A stretch of DNA of 64,000 bases, from positions 1 to 64,000 of the forward strand of contig JUEP01000007.1 of the NCBI GenBank assembly GCA_000817105.1. The letters are read 5' to 3'. Both the position numbers and the translations under genes were made by a program. Positions within the stretch are counted from its first letter, which is position 1; every line of letters begins with the position of its first letter. Below the pieces are notes generated by a model, which saw only the letters and a list, made by a program, of their open reading frames with translations, was not told the DNA's origin and searched no databases. Below are positions 1 through 8,853 of the stretch, in pieces. This DNA is from a marine actinobacterium MedAcidi-G3. Lineage in GTDB: Bacteria > Actinomycetota > Acidimicrobiia > Acidimicrobiales > Poriferisodalaceae.

Positions 1-1
1 G

Positions 2-682
2 GAACTGGGTTTCAACGTGAACTTAGCTCCGGTTTTAGATGTAGGAGCAGGCCCAGGTATTGGAGACCGATCCTTCTCTAATGACGCAAAGCTGGTTTCC
101 AACTACGGAATCGCGACCATAGAAGGGCTCAGTGACGGAGGAGTCTTGCCCGTAGCTAAGCATTTCCCCGGTCATGGAGCGACGGACAGAGACTCACATG
201 AAGGTCGATCAATCGGGCCAGCCCTTGCCGAACTCGTCAAGAATGATCTTGTTCCATTCGAGGCGGCAATCGCTTCAAAAAAATCCGGAATCATGGTTGG
301 TCACATCGAAATCCCGGGCGTTACTGAAGGTCTTCCTTCCTCGCTTTCGCCTGCCGCTATCGAAGGTCTTCTGCGAGGTGAACTAAAATTTAATGGTTTG
401 GTGGTCACCGATTCGCTGAATATGAGAGCGGTCTCCGACAGGTGGAGCACCGAAGAAGCAGTCGTCATGGCTCTAAAGGCAGGTGCTGATCTGATGATTT
501 TGGGCACTCTTGCAGATGTTGGCCCGGCATTTGCCAGCGTTGACCAGGCCTTGTATGAAGGCCATCTAGCGGTTGATCGTCTAAATGATGCAGCAGTTGA
601 GGTTCTAAGGGCCAAGGGTGTTAATTCATGCACGCTTGTTGGAAGAGTGCGCGGCGTCATGAACACAGTTCATGACTGGTAG
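2..682 (+). CDS. Glycoside hydrolase family 3 protein, NagZ-like (5' truncated)
   Basis: C-terminal 226 residues of a GH3 N-terminal-domain enzyme, probably a beta-N-acetylhexosaminidase acting on muropeptide or other GlcNAc glycosides. The reading frame is open to the window edge, so the start lies outside; the GTG at 17 is internal. Visible signatures are the NLAPVLDV strand, the KHFPGHG substrate-binding loop (codons near 158-178) followed by the D-R-D-S-H segment, and VVTDSLNM near 400-425, where the Asp is the expected nucleophile. No C-terminal GH3 domain follows, which fits the single-domain NagZ type. It converges on the alcohol dehydrogenase gene with a 37-base gap. The family is clear; the substrate is inferred. 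Confidence 0.85.
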   Translation, partial: ELGFNVNLAPVLDVGAGPGIGDRSFSNDAKLVSNYGIATIEGLSDGGVLPVAKHFPGHGATDRDSHEGRSIGPALAELVKNDLVPFEAAIASKKSGIMVGHIEIPGVTEGLPSSLSPAAIEGLLRGELKFNGLVVTDSLNMRAVSDRWSTEEAVVMALKAGADLMILGTLADVGPAFASVDQALYEGHLAVDRLNDAAVEVLRAKGVNSCTLVGRVRGVMNTVHDW

Positions 683-719
683 CCCTCCTGGTTAGCCAGT
701 TAGTAGCAAAAACTGTGTA

Positions 720-1808
720 TTAGTCGAAAGTAATAACTGAGCGGGTCACCGAGCCTGACTTCATCGCTTCGAAGCCTTGATTAATTTCGTCCAGGCTAAT
801 TCGAGCTGAAACCATCTCATCAAGCATTAGACGGCCGTCAAGGTACATGTCTACGAGTCGAGGCATATCAGTTCGAAACTGATTGGAACCCATATTTGAA
901 CCCTGAATTTTCTTTTCCATTAGGAAATCGACTCCGTGGATTTCTATGTTTGTTCCAATCGGAATCATTCCAATCACAGTTGCTGTGCCACCATTTCGTA
1001 AACTCTGGAATGACTGTTCGGTTGTCTGTTTTAGGCCAACTGCCTCAAACGACTTATGAACTCCGCCGCTTGTCATCTCATGAATGCTGAGAACAGCATC
1101 GGTGTCGGCTGCATTCACGGTGTCAGTAGCTCCCATTTGTCGAGCCACTTCAAGTTTCGTGTCGAGCATGTCGACAGCGATAATCCTCCCAGCGCCTGCT
1201 ATTCGAGCTGCCTGGATGGCAGCAAGACCAATACCGCCTGCACCAAAGACAGCGACTGTTTCCCCCGCTTCAACACGGGCAGTTCTAAACACGGCGCCGA
1301 CACCAGTCATGACGCCACAGCCGATTAGCGAAGCACGGTCAAGAGGCATATCTTCACGAATTTTCACGATTGCGTGTTCGTGGACCAGCATTTGTTCAGC
1401 GAATGATGAGAGGTTAAGAAACTGCCAGGCTGGAGCACCGTCAATTGTGAGACGAGGAGCTTCATTTGGTCCTCGATTACATTCGAGGTCTTTGCCGGAG
1501 CATAGAGAAGGCCTCCCCTCTGTGCAGTAGGAGCAGTGACCACAAAAGACTGAAAGACAGGTGATCACATGATCGCCTGGTTGTACGTAGGTCACGTCGG
1601 AGCCGACCGCTTCAACAACACCTGCCGATTCGTGTCCGAGGACAGCCGGTGTCATGTATGGGTAAAGGCCCTCCATGAAATGTAGATCGCTGTGACAGAG
1701 TCCCGCAGCAGATGTATTAATTAGTACCTCGCGGGGCCCCGGTTTATCTATCCCGACTTCGGTGATCTCAAGTTCACCTGGAATTTGGTTAAGCACTGCT
1801 GCTTTCAC
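720..1808 (-). CDS. Zinc-dependent alcohol dehydrogenase (MDR superfamily)
   Basis: 362-residue medium-chain dehydrogenase, the usual length. Catalytic zinc ligands are Cys38 (GLCHSDLH), His59 (GHE) and a Cys in LIGCG near residue 165. Structural zinc ligands are Cys89, Cys92, Cys95 and Cys103. The Rossmann motif GAGGIG lies near residue 190. It should oxidise an alcohol, or reduce an aldehyde, with NAD(H) in the cytoplasm; the substrate cannot be read from the sequence. The GTG start has an AAAGG sequence about 8 bases upstream. The aldo/keto reductase gene lies 110 bases upstream on the same strand, so the two may be co-regulated, although the gap is large enough for a separate promoter. 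Confidence 0.9.
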   Translation of the reverse strand: MKAAVLNQIPGELEITEVGIDKPGPREVLINTSAAGLCHSDLHFMEGLYPYMTPAVLGHESAGVVEAVGSDVTYVQPGDHVITCLSVFCGHCSYCTEGRPSLCSGKDLECNRGPNEAPRLTIDGAPAWQFLNLSSFAEQMLVHEHAIVKIREDMPLDRASLIGCGVMTGVGAVFRTARVEAGETVAVFGAGGIGLAAIQAARIAGAGRIIAVDMLDTKLEVARQMGATDTVNAADTDAVLSIHEMTSGGVHKSFEAVGLKQTTEQSFQSLRNGGTATVIGMIPIGTNIEIHGVDFLMEKKIQGSNMGSNQFRTDMPRLVDMYLDGRLMLDEMVSARISLDEINQGFEAMKSGSVTRSVITFD

Positions 1809-1878
1809 GTCAAAGCCTTTCGATAGCGAGGTTTGTGGTGGCGCGCCTCGAATAGATTGAGAGCCGAGGTTAGCTGCC

Positions 1879-1890
1879 CCCAGCGCTGGG
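1879..1890. other. Perfect 12-bp palindrome between the two oxidoreductase genes
   Basis: CCCAGCGCTGGG reads identically on both strands. It lies in the 110-base gap between the aldo/keto reductase stop and the alcohol dehydrogenase start. There is no T-run after it on either strand, so an operator half-site pair is as likely as a terminator. Function is unknown. Confidence 0.3.
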
Positions 1891-1918
1891 AATGAACAGA
1901 AGACTTAAATCATCACCG

Positions 1919-2950
1919 TTAAGAGGTTCCGATTGACAGCAAGTTGTCCACTGGCCGGTACAGCTCTTCAAGGCGAGAAATCTCTTCTGTTGAGAGTTCT
2001 ATCGAGCAGGCTTCGACCAGTTGCGTCAATTGCTCGACTCGAGATACGCCAACAACAGGAGATATGACTCCAGGTTTAGAGAGTAGCCAAGCTATTGCTA
2101 TCTGGGCAGGGCTGCAGTCACGTTCCTCTGCAAGTGTCACGACTCGGTCGGCGATGGCAAAGTCCATTTCACCCCTGTATAGGGATTCGGTTCGAGCTCT
2201 GTCCTGACCTTTAGATCGATTTGTCGTTCCGCCCTCCATGCTTCCCTTGTAAGCGCCAGCCAAAATGCCGCGAGCCAGAGGAGACCACGGTTGAAGAGCT
2301 ACGCCCGTACTTAAGCAGTAGGGATTCATTTCGCGCTCTTCCTCTCGGTAGATGAGGTTGTAATGGTTCTGCATGCTGATGAATTGGGTCCAACCATTCA
2401 GTTGAGCGGTGTGCTGGAGTTCGGCAAACTGCCAGGCAAACATTGAAGAAGCTCCGATGTGCAGTGCTTTCCCCGCTTTAACGATGTCGTTTAGAGCCTC
2501 TAAAGTTTCTTCGATCGGCCCCTCCGAAGCACCCCTTATACCGTGAGGGTGGCGGTGAATAATGAGTTGGTCAACGTAGTCAAGACCGAGACGTCGAAGC
2601 GAGTTATCTACGCCTTCCACAATATGTTTTCGGGAAAGGCCACCTTGGTTAGCTCCACGTCCCATAGGCATAGCTACTTTAGTGTTGATGACGTACTCGT
2701 CCCTTGGCAGTAGATCGCGAAGCAACTGTCCCACAACTTCTTCGCAAGCACCCACGCCGTAGATGTCAGCTGTGTCGAAATAGAACAAACCTGCCTCAAT
2801 GGCGGCTTCAAAGATAGGGCGCGCATCGTTAATGCCTAAAGTCCAGTCGCCTTGATGGCCTCGACCAGGCTCCCCAAAATTCATAGTTCCCAAGCACAGC
2901 CTTGGTACCCGTAAACCAGTTTTCTCTCCGAGTGTCCTTGTTTCGAGCAT
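1919..2950 (-). CDS. Aldo/keto reductase
   Basis: 343-residue (beta/alpha)8 NADPH-dependent reductase. The catalytic tetrad can be placed: Asp in FDTAD, Tyr in DIYG, Lys in NTKVAMP and His in IIHRHPH. The C-terminal part carries the typical SKPGVISPVVGVS cofactor-binding segment. The family reduces carbonyl compounds; this one resembles the subgroup related to YajO/Tas or the voltage-gated channel beta subunit, with no specific substrate evident. Its ATG start faces the crotonase gene across a 113-base divergent gap, and the alcohol dehydrogenase lies downstream on the same strand. Confidence 0.9.
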   Translation of the reverse strand: MLETRTLGEKTGLRVPRLCLGTMNFGEPGRGHQGDWTLGINDARPIFEAAIEAGLFYFDTADIYGVGACEEVVGQLLRDLLPRDEYVINTKVAMPMGRGANQGGLSRKHIVEGVDNSLRRLGLDYVDQLIIHRHPHGIRGASEGPIEETLEALNDIVKAGKALHIGASSMFAWQFAELQHTAQLNGWTQFISMQNHYNLIYREEEREMNPYCLSTGVALQPWSPLARGILAGAYKGSMEGGTTNRSKGQDRARTESLYRGEMDFAIADRVVTLAEERDCSPAQIAIAWLLSKPGVISPVVGVSRVEQLTQLVEACSIELSTEEISRLEELYRPVDNLLSIGTS

Positions 2951-3063
2951 TTAGATCCTTTTCAAAAGTCCAGCATCCAAGGAGATCTGCGAAAACTGAT
3001 CTTGCCAGTGGGCTGCTGGGAGTACTCTACGGCAACCGTATAGCGGTTTCGGAGGCTGATCTC

Positions 3064-3897
3064 ATGGTGAACTCAGTTTTGTATGAAGAACAAGACAAGA
3101 TAGCAATCATCAGTATCAATCGCCCTGAGCGTTTGAACACTCTCACCGCTGAGGTAATAGGGGCAGTTGGCGAATACGTCGACCAAGCGGCGTCAGCAGA
3201 AGAGGTCGCTGCCATAATTCTTAGGGGTGCGGGGCCTAACGTCTCGGCAGGTTACGACCTAGATGACTTCTTAGCCAATGAAGCCGGTTCGCAGGACCAA
3301 GTTTGGGACCCAGTCGGGGACTACCAATCGATGTCAGGTAACGTTCGAAATTTCATGAAAGTTTGGGAATGTCCTAAACCTGTAATCGCCGAGATATCAG
3401 GTTGGGCGATTGGTGGGGCAACTGATCTGCTGCTTTGTGCCGACCTGCTATTTATGGCCGACGACGCCCACATTGGCTATGCGCCGAGTCGGATATACGG
3501 AACCCCCACGACAATGATGTGGATACATAGAATTGGGTTGGAACACGCTAAGCAATTTTTGTTGACTGGCCGTCCAATCAACGCAGAAACAGCCTTTCGG
3601 ATAGGGCTGGTGTCGCATGTTTGTAAGGCTGGCGATCTGTCACGATCGGCAGAATCCGAAGCGCGCCGCTTTGCTGATATTCCTAGTAATCAATTGGCTT
3701 TAAATAAGCTCCTCATCAACCAAACATTCGAAAACATGGGCTTACGAACATCACAAATGTTGGGGACATTCTTCGATGGGATAGCGCGCCACACGCCTGA
3801 AGCGCAAGATTGGGCCGCCCGAATAACAGGAGGCGATTTCCGAGAAGCTGTTGCGGAACGAGATCGGCCATGGGGCGACTACGGACAAAGTGGATAA
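3064..3897 (+). CDS. Enoyl-CoA hydratase/isomerase family protein with altered catalytic residues
   Basis: 277-residue crotonase-fold protein. The frame is open back to 2902, but that would overlap the divergent reductase. The ATG at 3064 opens directly onto the typical N-terminal strand (IAIISINRPERLNTL). Oxyanion-hole segments are SAGYDLDDF and GWAIGGATD. Hydratases of the rat mitochondrial type have Glu at two catalytic positions (GGGCE and QPE). Here the equivalent residues appear to be Asp (GGATD) and Ser (APSR). A simple hydratase activity is therefore doubtful, and an isomerase, hydrolase or other crotonase reaction is possible. It probably acts on a cytoplasmic acyl-CoA. Confidence 0.85.
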   Translation: MVNSVLYEEQDKIAIISINRPERLNTLTAEVIGAVGEYVDQAASAEEVAAIILRGAGPNVSAGYDLDDFLANEAGSQDQVWDPVGDYQSMSGNVRNFMKVWECPKPVIAEISGWAIGGATDLLLCADLLFMADDAHIGYAPSRIYGTPTTMMWIHRIGLEHAKQFLLTGRPINAETAFRIGLVSHVCKAGDLSRSAESEARRFADIPSNQLALNKLLINQTFENMGLRTSQMLGTFFDGIARHTPEAQDWAARITGGDFREAVAERDRPWGDYGQSG

Positions 3898-3927
3898 CTG
3901 AAACAGTTTAAAACGAACGTAAGTTCA

Positions 3928-5103
3928 CTATTGAGATGGCAAAGTCACCTGGACGACTGGCGGTAACGGATCTTCGCCACTTTTGACAATGTCAGCGACT
4001 TGCTGCCACGTGAGTAACCACTGTTGCCAAAGGGGGCCAATCCGCCACTCGTCTATAGGTATGGCTGTCACGTTCACTCCAAATCTTCGCCACGCTTCTG
4101 TTCTGACAATGTCGGTCCTGGCCGGCCGGCTCCCGTATCTATCCGACACGTTGTATTGAAACAACGGTCCTACGAAGGAATCAACTAGTCGACCGGCATC
4201 GCGTCGATTGGGAGTGTTTTTTATGACGCCCGCGTAATTGACGACTTTGACACATCCACTGTCAACTACCGTTACGTCTACCTCGTCGGGCAATTCGGGA
4301 ACAAAACGAACACTGACAGTTGGCATACCGGAAGAACCCCACGTCAGTGAACGCGTGTCAGTATTTTCGGGCCCAGATGACGGTTGAAAACGGCTGAACC
4401 AAGCCTCTTCCCAGGTAGGGGCGATCTCGAGTCCCCATCGCAACATCTCGTCAAGCAGCTTGGGCCAGGGAGTAACGCCTTCAACGTCTTCAGGATGTAA
4501 CCGTTCTAGGGCAACCAAAAAATAGATGCCAAGACGACTTGAAAGGGGATCCGGGATCACGGCAGTTTTCGCGTGTCGAGGGTCGAAGAGATCACTGAAC
4601 TTTGTTGGTGCTCGAAGGGAGGCGACGTCTTCATTAGGAAGTTTTTCCAAACGGCGTTCCGGAAGTTGGTACCCGGACTTGGAACGGTTTAGACAGGCGG
4701 CAAGTTGGCTTACGGGTGTCAGCATTTCGTCCTGTAAGACAAGCGAGGAATCAAGGCGATCAACCGCAATAGGTCGATATGGCTCAACTAGCTTTTGCTC
4801 TGTGACGCGCCTTCGTTCAAGGCTATCGATGCCTAGAACAACGTCTGCTACTGGGTTCTCCTTGGACCTTTCCAGCAGGTCGACCATGGAGGTAGAGTCT
4901 TCCTCCAAGAACACCAATACTTCTATACCGGTACTTTCTGTGAACTCACGAAGGGCCGTTTCAGGCAGTTCAAAGTCCTTGTGGGTGAGAAGTCGTATGG
5001 TTGCTGGGTCGTTGTTCGAGGTGGCGCATGCTGCTACGAGGGTGAGCGTCGTAACCATCACAAAGATGGTGATGCGAAATGGTCTTGTTAGATCAGAGAT
5101 CAC
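3928..5103 (-). CDS. Thiamine-type ABC transporter substrate-binding lipoprotein
   Basis: 391 residues with a lipoprotein signal: a hydrophobic stretch at residues 11-25 and lipobox VAAC with Cys26. The mature part resembles the ThiB/TbpA class of periplasmic binding proteins (RLLTHKDFELP near the N-terminus, VVLGIDSLERRR, later SVRFVPELPDEVDV). It should capture thiamine or a phosphate ester at the outer membrane face. The GTG start lies inside the 3' end of the thiamine pyrophosphokinase gene (11-base overlap), and this link to a thiamine enzyme supports the assignment. No permease or ATPase gene lies nearby, so those partners must be encoded elsewhere. Confidence 0.8.
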   Translation of the reverse strand: MISDLTRPFRITIFVMVTTLTLVAACATSNNDPATIRLLTHKDFELPETALREFTESTGIEVLVFLEEDSTSMVDLLERSKENPVADVVLGIDSLERRRVTEQKLVEPYRPIAVDRLDSSLVLQDEMLTPVSQLAACLNRSKSGYQLPERRLEKLPNEDVASLRAPTKFSDLFDPRHAKTAVIPDPLSSRLGIYFLVALERLHPEDVEGVTPWPKLLDEMLRWGLEIAPTWEEAWFSRFQPSSGPENTDTRSLTWGSSGMPTVSVRFVPELPDEVDVTVVDSGCVKVVNYAGVIKNTPNRRDAGRLVDSFVGPLFQYNVSDRYGSRPARTDIVRTEAWRRFGVNVTAIPIDEWRIGPLWQQWLLTWQQVADIVKSGEDPLPPVVQVTLPSQ

Positions 5104-5839
5104 GGGAAGTCACTATCACGAGAAAAACGCCGCGATGAACATCAATTCTAGGTCGGCTGAGAATCTCGTTACTTAAACCTAGGCTGCTGAACTTAGAGAA
5201 GCTGTCACCCGACGATAAATTCCAGCGCAGCCCCTCTGTTGATATCCGTGCATCGGAGCTAAGGGCGACAAGGCTTACTTGGGAGCCGATGACATCATCT
5301 AAATCAAATGCTTTGTTGGTTGTCAGGGCCATGAGCCGACTCGTCCCGCAGTGTGTGATGATCCTTTGATTGATGTTGTCGTCATTAGCTAACAAGACGG
5401 AGCTAATCAGCAAGTGGTCTAACCGGCCGCCGCCGCCGCTGATGATTTGGATGTCTTCGGCGCCGACCCTTTGAGCAAATTTTAGAGCGAGAGCCAAATC
5501 GCTCTGATCTTTGTCTTTAGGGTGTTCTTCTACTACCGGACGGGAGTTGTCGGTCGGAAGAGATTCTTTGTCGAGGGAGTCAAAGTCTCCGACTACAACA
5601 TGAATAGGTATGCCGAGGCTTTGGGCGTGGAGATACCCAGCATCAGCTGCAATCACCAGTGTCGGGGGCGCAACGCTATTTGGCAATGAAGGTAAATTCG
5701 GTCCTCCATCAACTATCCATGTGTGGGTTGGGTCAAAAGACGAATCTTCGAGCGAGTTCCGAGTCACAGGACCATAATTGCGCAGAAACACGACCAAATG
5801 ACAGCGACTATTGCCTGAGCGACGCTTTCTGCGTGCCAT
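5093..5839 (-). CDS. thiN: Thiamine pyrophosphokinase (thiamine diphosphokinase)
   Basis: Transfers pyrophosphate from ATP to thiamine to make thiamine diphosphate. Signatures are AADAGYLHA, VVGDFDSLD, the KDQSDLALAL helix and GGGGRLDHLL, in family order. The 248-residue form starts at ATG 5839, which has a GAAGG about 9 bases upstream. A GTG at 5791 would give 232 residues and remove the overlap with the divergent penicillin-binding protein frame, so the start is unsettled. The gene overlaps the thiamine-binding lipoprotein downstream, a compact import-and-activate salvage pair. I see no TPP riboswitch in the short divergent space. Confidence 0.88.
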   Translation of the reverse strand: MARRKRRSGNSRCHLVVFLRNYGPVTRNSLEDSSFDPTHTWIVDGGPNLPSLPNSVAPPTLVIAADAGYLHAQSLGIPIHVVVGDFDSLDKESLPTDNSRPVVEEHPKDKDQSDLALALKFAQRVGAEDIQIISGGGGRLDHLLISSVLLANDDNINQRIITHCGTSRLMALTTNKAFDLDDVIGSQVSLVALSSDARISTEGLRWNLSSGDSFSKFSSLGLSNEILSRPRIDVHRGVFLVIVTSRDL

Positions 5840-8066
5840 TGGCCAGTACCTTCGATACCTAGTGAGAACTTTTCGACGGCTAATACGTCTACCGATTTTG
5901 GTCGCAATGGTTCTTGCCTGCGCCGTTTTGATAACGGTAGCGGGGGTCGCTGTCGGACCTCATGGCAGAGAAGCTCTGTTTGCAGTCGACAGAGAGCGGA
6001 TAGACGTCGACCTTGACCTGTCACCGGGAGCGCAAAGAACCGAGGTCTATGACAGTGTCGGAAACGAGATAGGGATATTGCGTTACGACATTGATCGCCA
6101 ACTCGTAAAAATTTCTGAAGTGCCTGATGAGGTGCTGGCGACCCTTCTTGCAGTCGAAGACAACAAGTTTTGGACCCATAATGGCGTTGACATTCGGGCT
6201 ATTTCTCGAGCGATGATCCAGAACCTCACTAGTGGCGCTATCACTCAAGGTGGTTCAACTATCACCCAACAGATAGTGAAGCTTCGAGTCGTGGGTAACG
6301 AGAGTTCTTTTAGTCGCAAGATCCGAGAAGCGGTTCTCGCAGCCCGATTAGAGGAAGAATTTTCCAAAGAAGAGATTCTTGAGTTTTACCTCAACGAAAT
6401 TTATTTCGGGAATGGTGCATATGGCCTTCAGGCAGCGGCAGAGACCTATTTTGGGAAGAACGCTAATCAGCTAGATGTAGGCGATGCAGCGTTTTTGGCT
6501 GGGCTTATTAGAAGCCCTGGTATTTATGATGGCTTTGGTGATGTCGAGATAGTCGGGAAAAGACGAAGTATGTCCCTGCAAAGTGCCTTGGACGCAGAAA
6601 TTATTTCGATAGAAGAGCGAGATCGATTCGAACAAAGGGGCCTACCTGACCGGAATAGAAGCCCTCAGCGAACCGATGAGGCTTTACGCAAGGACTACTT
6701 TCTGGACGAGGTGACCGAAGCTCTGCTTGCGCACCCTGCATTGGGCGAGACCTACCAAGAACGGTTCGCCCAGGTATACAACGGTGGCCTTCGGGTATGG
6801 ACGACGTTTGACCCTTCTTTGCAAAGGCATATGGAAGCGGCAGTAAATGGTGTGTTGCCCGAAGGAACCGGCGATTTCGAAATTGCGGTAGCTTCTGTCG
6901 ACCCGTCCACTGGAGCGGTCAGGGCGTTCATTGGTGGACCAGAGTTCGCAGATTTTCAATTCAATTTAGTCACGCAGGGTAAAAGGCAGCCTGGGTCATC
7001 TTTTAAAACCTATGTTCTTGCCGCAGCGATTGAGAAGGGCGGACTGTTTCCGTTCGACACCATCAGCGGTCTTGGGCCTTGCACTTTCCCCAACCCACCC
7101 AATGTCGATTACGAGGTCAGCAATTTCAACGAAAACGACGGGGTGGTGGGCACACTGCAGTACGCGGTCCTAAAAAGTTCAAACTGTGGTTTTGTGCGCT
7201 TAGGCCTGAGGACTGGGCTGGACAATGTGGTGGAGGTTGCGAATCGGCTACTAGGACGTGACTCTGAAGACTCATTTCGACCCTACTTGTCGATCTCGCT
7301 TGGCGCTCAAGAAGTAACGCCGCTGGAACAAGCAGTCGCCTATGCAGCCATTGCCAATGGGGGGTTACGTATGGAGCCCTTCTTTATTAGCAAGATCGAG
7401 AACTCGAGTGGCTCAGTGCTATATCAACACGTACCTCGTGGTCGTCGAGCGATTAAGGCGACTACCGCAGCGTGGGTCTCGGAGGTGCTTGCTAACAATG
7501 TGACTGCTGGTACGGGGAGGCGAGCTGGGTTGGAAAGTGGTCAACCGTCAGCAGGTAAAACGGGCACCGCCCAGGACTTCAGTGACGCGTGGTATGTGGG
7601 TTTCACTCCGCACCTGAGTACCGCTGTTTGGATGGGTCACCCCGAAGAGAAAGTATCTATGACTGATATACAAGGTCGGGATGGAACGGGCGGCTGGATT
7701 CCGGCACGTGTTTGGGGTGCTTACATGACAAGCGCTTTAGAACAAGAAGAAATTATCCCATTCCCAAAAGCGCCTCCGCCGCAACGAAATTCCCAGCTTC
7801 TTTATTTAGCCGATGAGACATGTTCAGTAGATATTGACCTCGGACTCGAACGTGGCCCAATGAAGTTTGATTTGCCTTGCGCAATGGCTCAGGTAGACCT
7901 AGAGGCTGGTACTTTCCTGCCTCACCCAGAAGCCAATTGTAAAATGACTGAGCTGTCAAAGACCGGGGTGTATCGCAACGAGTATTTGAATTGTGGACTT
8001 GTTCCGAGTCGGAACCCAGTGACCACAACGACAGAGCCAATTAACGAGGATCCGAATGGGGCGTAA
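5811..8066 (+). CDS. Class A penicillin-binding protein (glycosyltransferase GT51 plus transpeptidase)
   Basis: Bifunctional peptidoglycan synthase of about 750 residues. A basic N-terminus is followed by one membrane segment (about residues 27-47). The GT51 domain (about 85-260) contains EDNKFWTHNG, GGSTITQQIVK and the LEFYLNEIYFG region. The transpeptidase domain has SSFK (active-site Ser), SSN and KTGT motifs. The tail ends in a Thr/Pro-rich stretch with several Cys; no PASTA repeat is seen. The frame opens at TTG 5811, but GTG 5862 would also give a good membrane anchor and avoid the thiN overlap. It polymerises and cross-links glycan strands outside the membrane. Confidence 0.93.
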   Translation: MPERRFLRAIGQYLRYLVRTFRRLIRLPILVAMVLACAVLITVAGVAVGPHGREALFAVDRERIDVDLDLSPGAQRTEVYDSVGNEIGILRYDIDRQLVKISEVPDEVLATLLAVEDNKFWTHNGVDIRAISRAMIQNLTSGAITQGGSTITQQIVKLRVVGNESSFSRKIREAVLAARLEEEFSKEEILEFYLNEIYFGNGAYGLQAAAETYFGKNANQLDVGDAAFLAGLIRSPGIYDGFGDVEIVGKRRSMSLQSALDAEIISIEERDRFEQRGLPDRNRSPQRTDEALRKDYFLDEVTEALLAHPALGETYQERFAQVYNGGLRVWTTFDPSLQRHMEAAVNGVLPEGTGDFEIAVASVDPSTGAVRAFIGGPEFADFQFNLVTQGKRQPGSSFKTYVLAAAIEKGGLFPFDTISGLGPCTFPNPPNVDYEVSNFNENDGVVGTLQYAVLKSSNCGFVRLGLRTGLDNVVEVANRLLGRDSEDSFRPYLSISLGAQEVTPLEQAVAYAAIANGGLRMEPFFISKIENSSGSVLYQHVPRGRRAIKATTAAWVSEVLANNVTAGTGRRAGLESGQPSAGKTGTAQDFSDAWYVGFTPHLSTAVWMGHPEEKVSMTDIQGRDGTGGWIPARVWGAYMTSALEQEEIIPFPKAPPPQRNSQLLYLADETCSVDIDLGLERGPMKFDLPCAMAQVDLEAGTFLPHPEANCKMTELSKTGVYRNEYLNCGLVPSRNPVTTTTEPINEDPNGA

Positions 8067-8129
8067 TGGGCAGGTCGCGTGATAGAACCGAGGTAAAGAG
8101 TTAGAGGGTTCTTTGATGAGGAGGCGACT

Positions 8130-8846
8130 TTGAGTGGCTTAGAGGTCTTGGTTGAACTTCAGGAACTTGATACTCGCCTGTCGCAGTTGGATCACAAGTC
8201 CAAAACCTTGCCCGAGTTTGATCGTCTAGCCGAGCTTGAAGCTGGCGATAAGGAACTCCAAAGTAGTTTTGCTGAAATTGAAGTTGGATTATCTGTTCTT
8301 CGGAATAATCAAAATGAAAGAGAAATTGAGATCCAACAACTTGAAGACAAGATAGCTAAAGCAACTAGCTCTCTTTATGGGGGCGATATGACTTCGCCTA
8401 AAGAAGCTGCTTTATTGCAAAGTGAGATTGACTCGATAGCAGGGCGACAGTCTCTCTTGGAGGATCAAGTGATTGATCTAATGGAACAGATTGAACCGTA
8501 CGCCACCGAAGAAGAGCGGATTGAAACAGCTCGTAGAGTCTGCCAGAACGCGATTAAGGAAAGTCAAGAGAGAATATCGGCGGCCTTGTCTGAGATCGCA
8601 GTTGAGCGTTCATCCGTGGAACAAGAAAAACAAGACGTTGAACAACGCGCAGGAAACGAACTTGTAGTCGTCTATGAAAATAATAGAAAGCGAATGGGTG
8701 ACCATACTGCCGTTGGGCGGCTTGTAGGGACTTCTTGCGGGGCTTGTTTCTTGGAGATTGCGGCTGTCGAAATCGACCGAATTCGAAGACTGCCAAGTGA
8801 CCAACCCTCGGAGTGTCCCGAGTGTGGCGCGCTGCTAGTGAGGTAA
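8130..8846 (+). CDS. Coiled-coil protein with C-terminal C4 zinc ribbon (CT398/Rv2229c-like)
   Basis: 238 residues. Residues 1-170 are heptad-rich, with long runs of Glu, Gln and Leu that suggest a helical hairpin. The C-terminus carries two Cys pairs (C-G-A-C and C-P-E-C) forming a zinc ribbon. The TTG start at 8130 has a strong GAGGAG ribosome site 6 bases upstream. From memory, mycobacteria have a homologue (Rv2229c) directly before a phosphatase-domain gene (Rv2228c). Here a histidine phosphatase follows after one membrane-protein gene, so the neighbourhood is partly kept. The biochemical role is unknown; nucleic acid or protein scaffolding is conceivable. Confidence 0.85.
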   Translation: MSGLEVLVELQELDTRLSQLDHKSKTLPEFDRLAELEAGDKELQSSFAEIEVGLSVLRNNQNEREIEIQQLEDKIAKATSSLYGGDMTSPKEAALLQSEIDSIAGRQSLLEDQVIDLMEQIEPYATEEERIETARRVCQNAIKESQERISAALSEIAVERSSVEQEKQDVEQRAGNELVVVYENNRKRMGDHTAVGRLVGTSCGACFLEIAAVEIDRIRRLPSDQPSECPECGALLVR

Positions 8847-8853
8847 ACATCTC

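Noticed and set aside
675..700. Terminator between the NagZ-like and dehydrogenase genes
   Set aside because: Only a 5-bp stem with a long loop is possible, which is too weak to call.
5792..5860. TPP riboswitch before thiN
   Set aside because: The gap is too small and no thi-box CTGAGA-type sequence is present.
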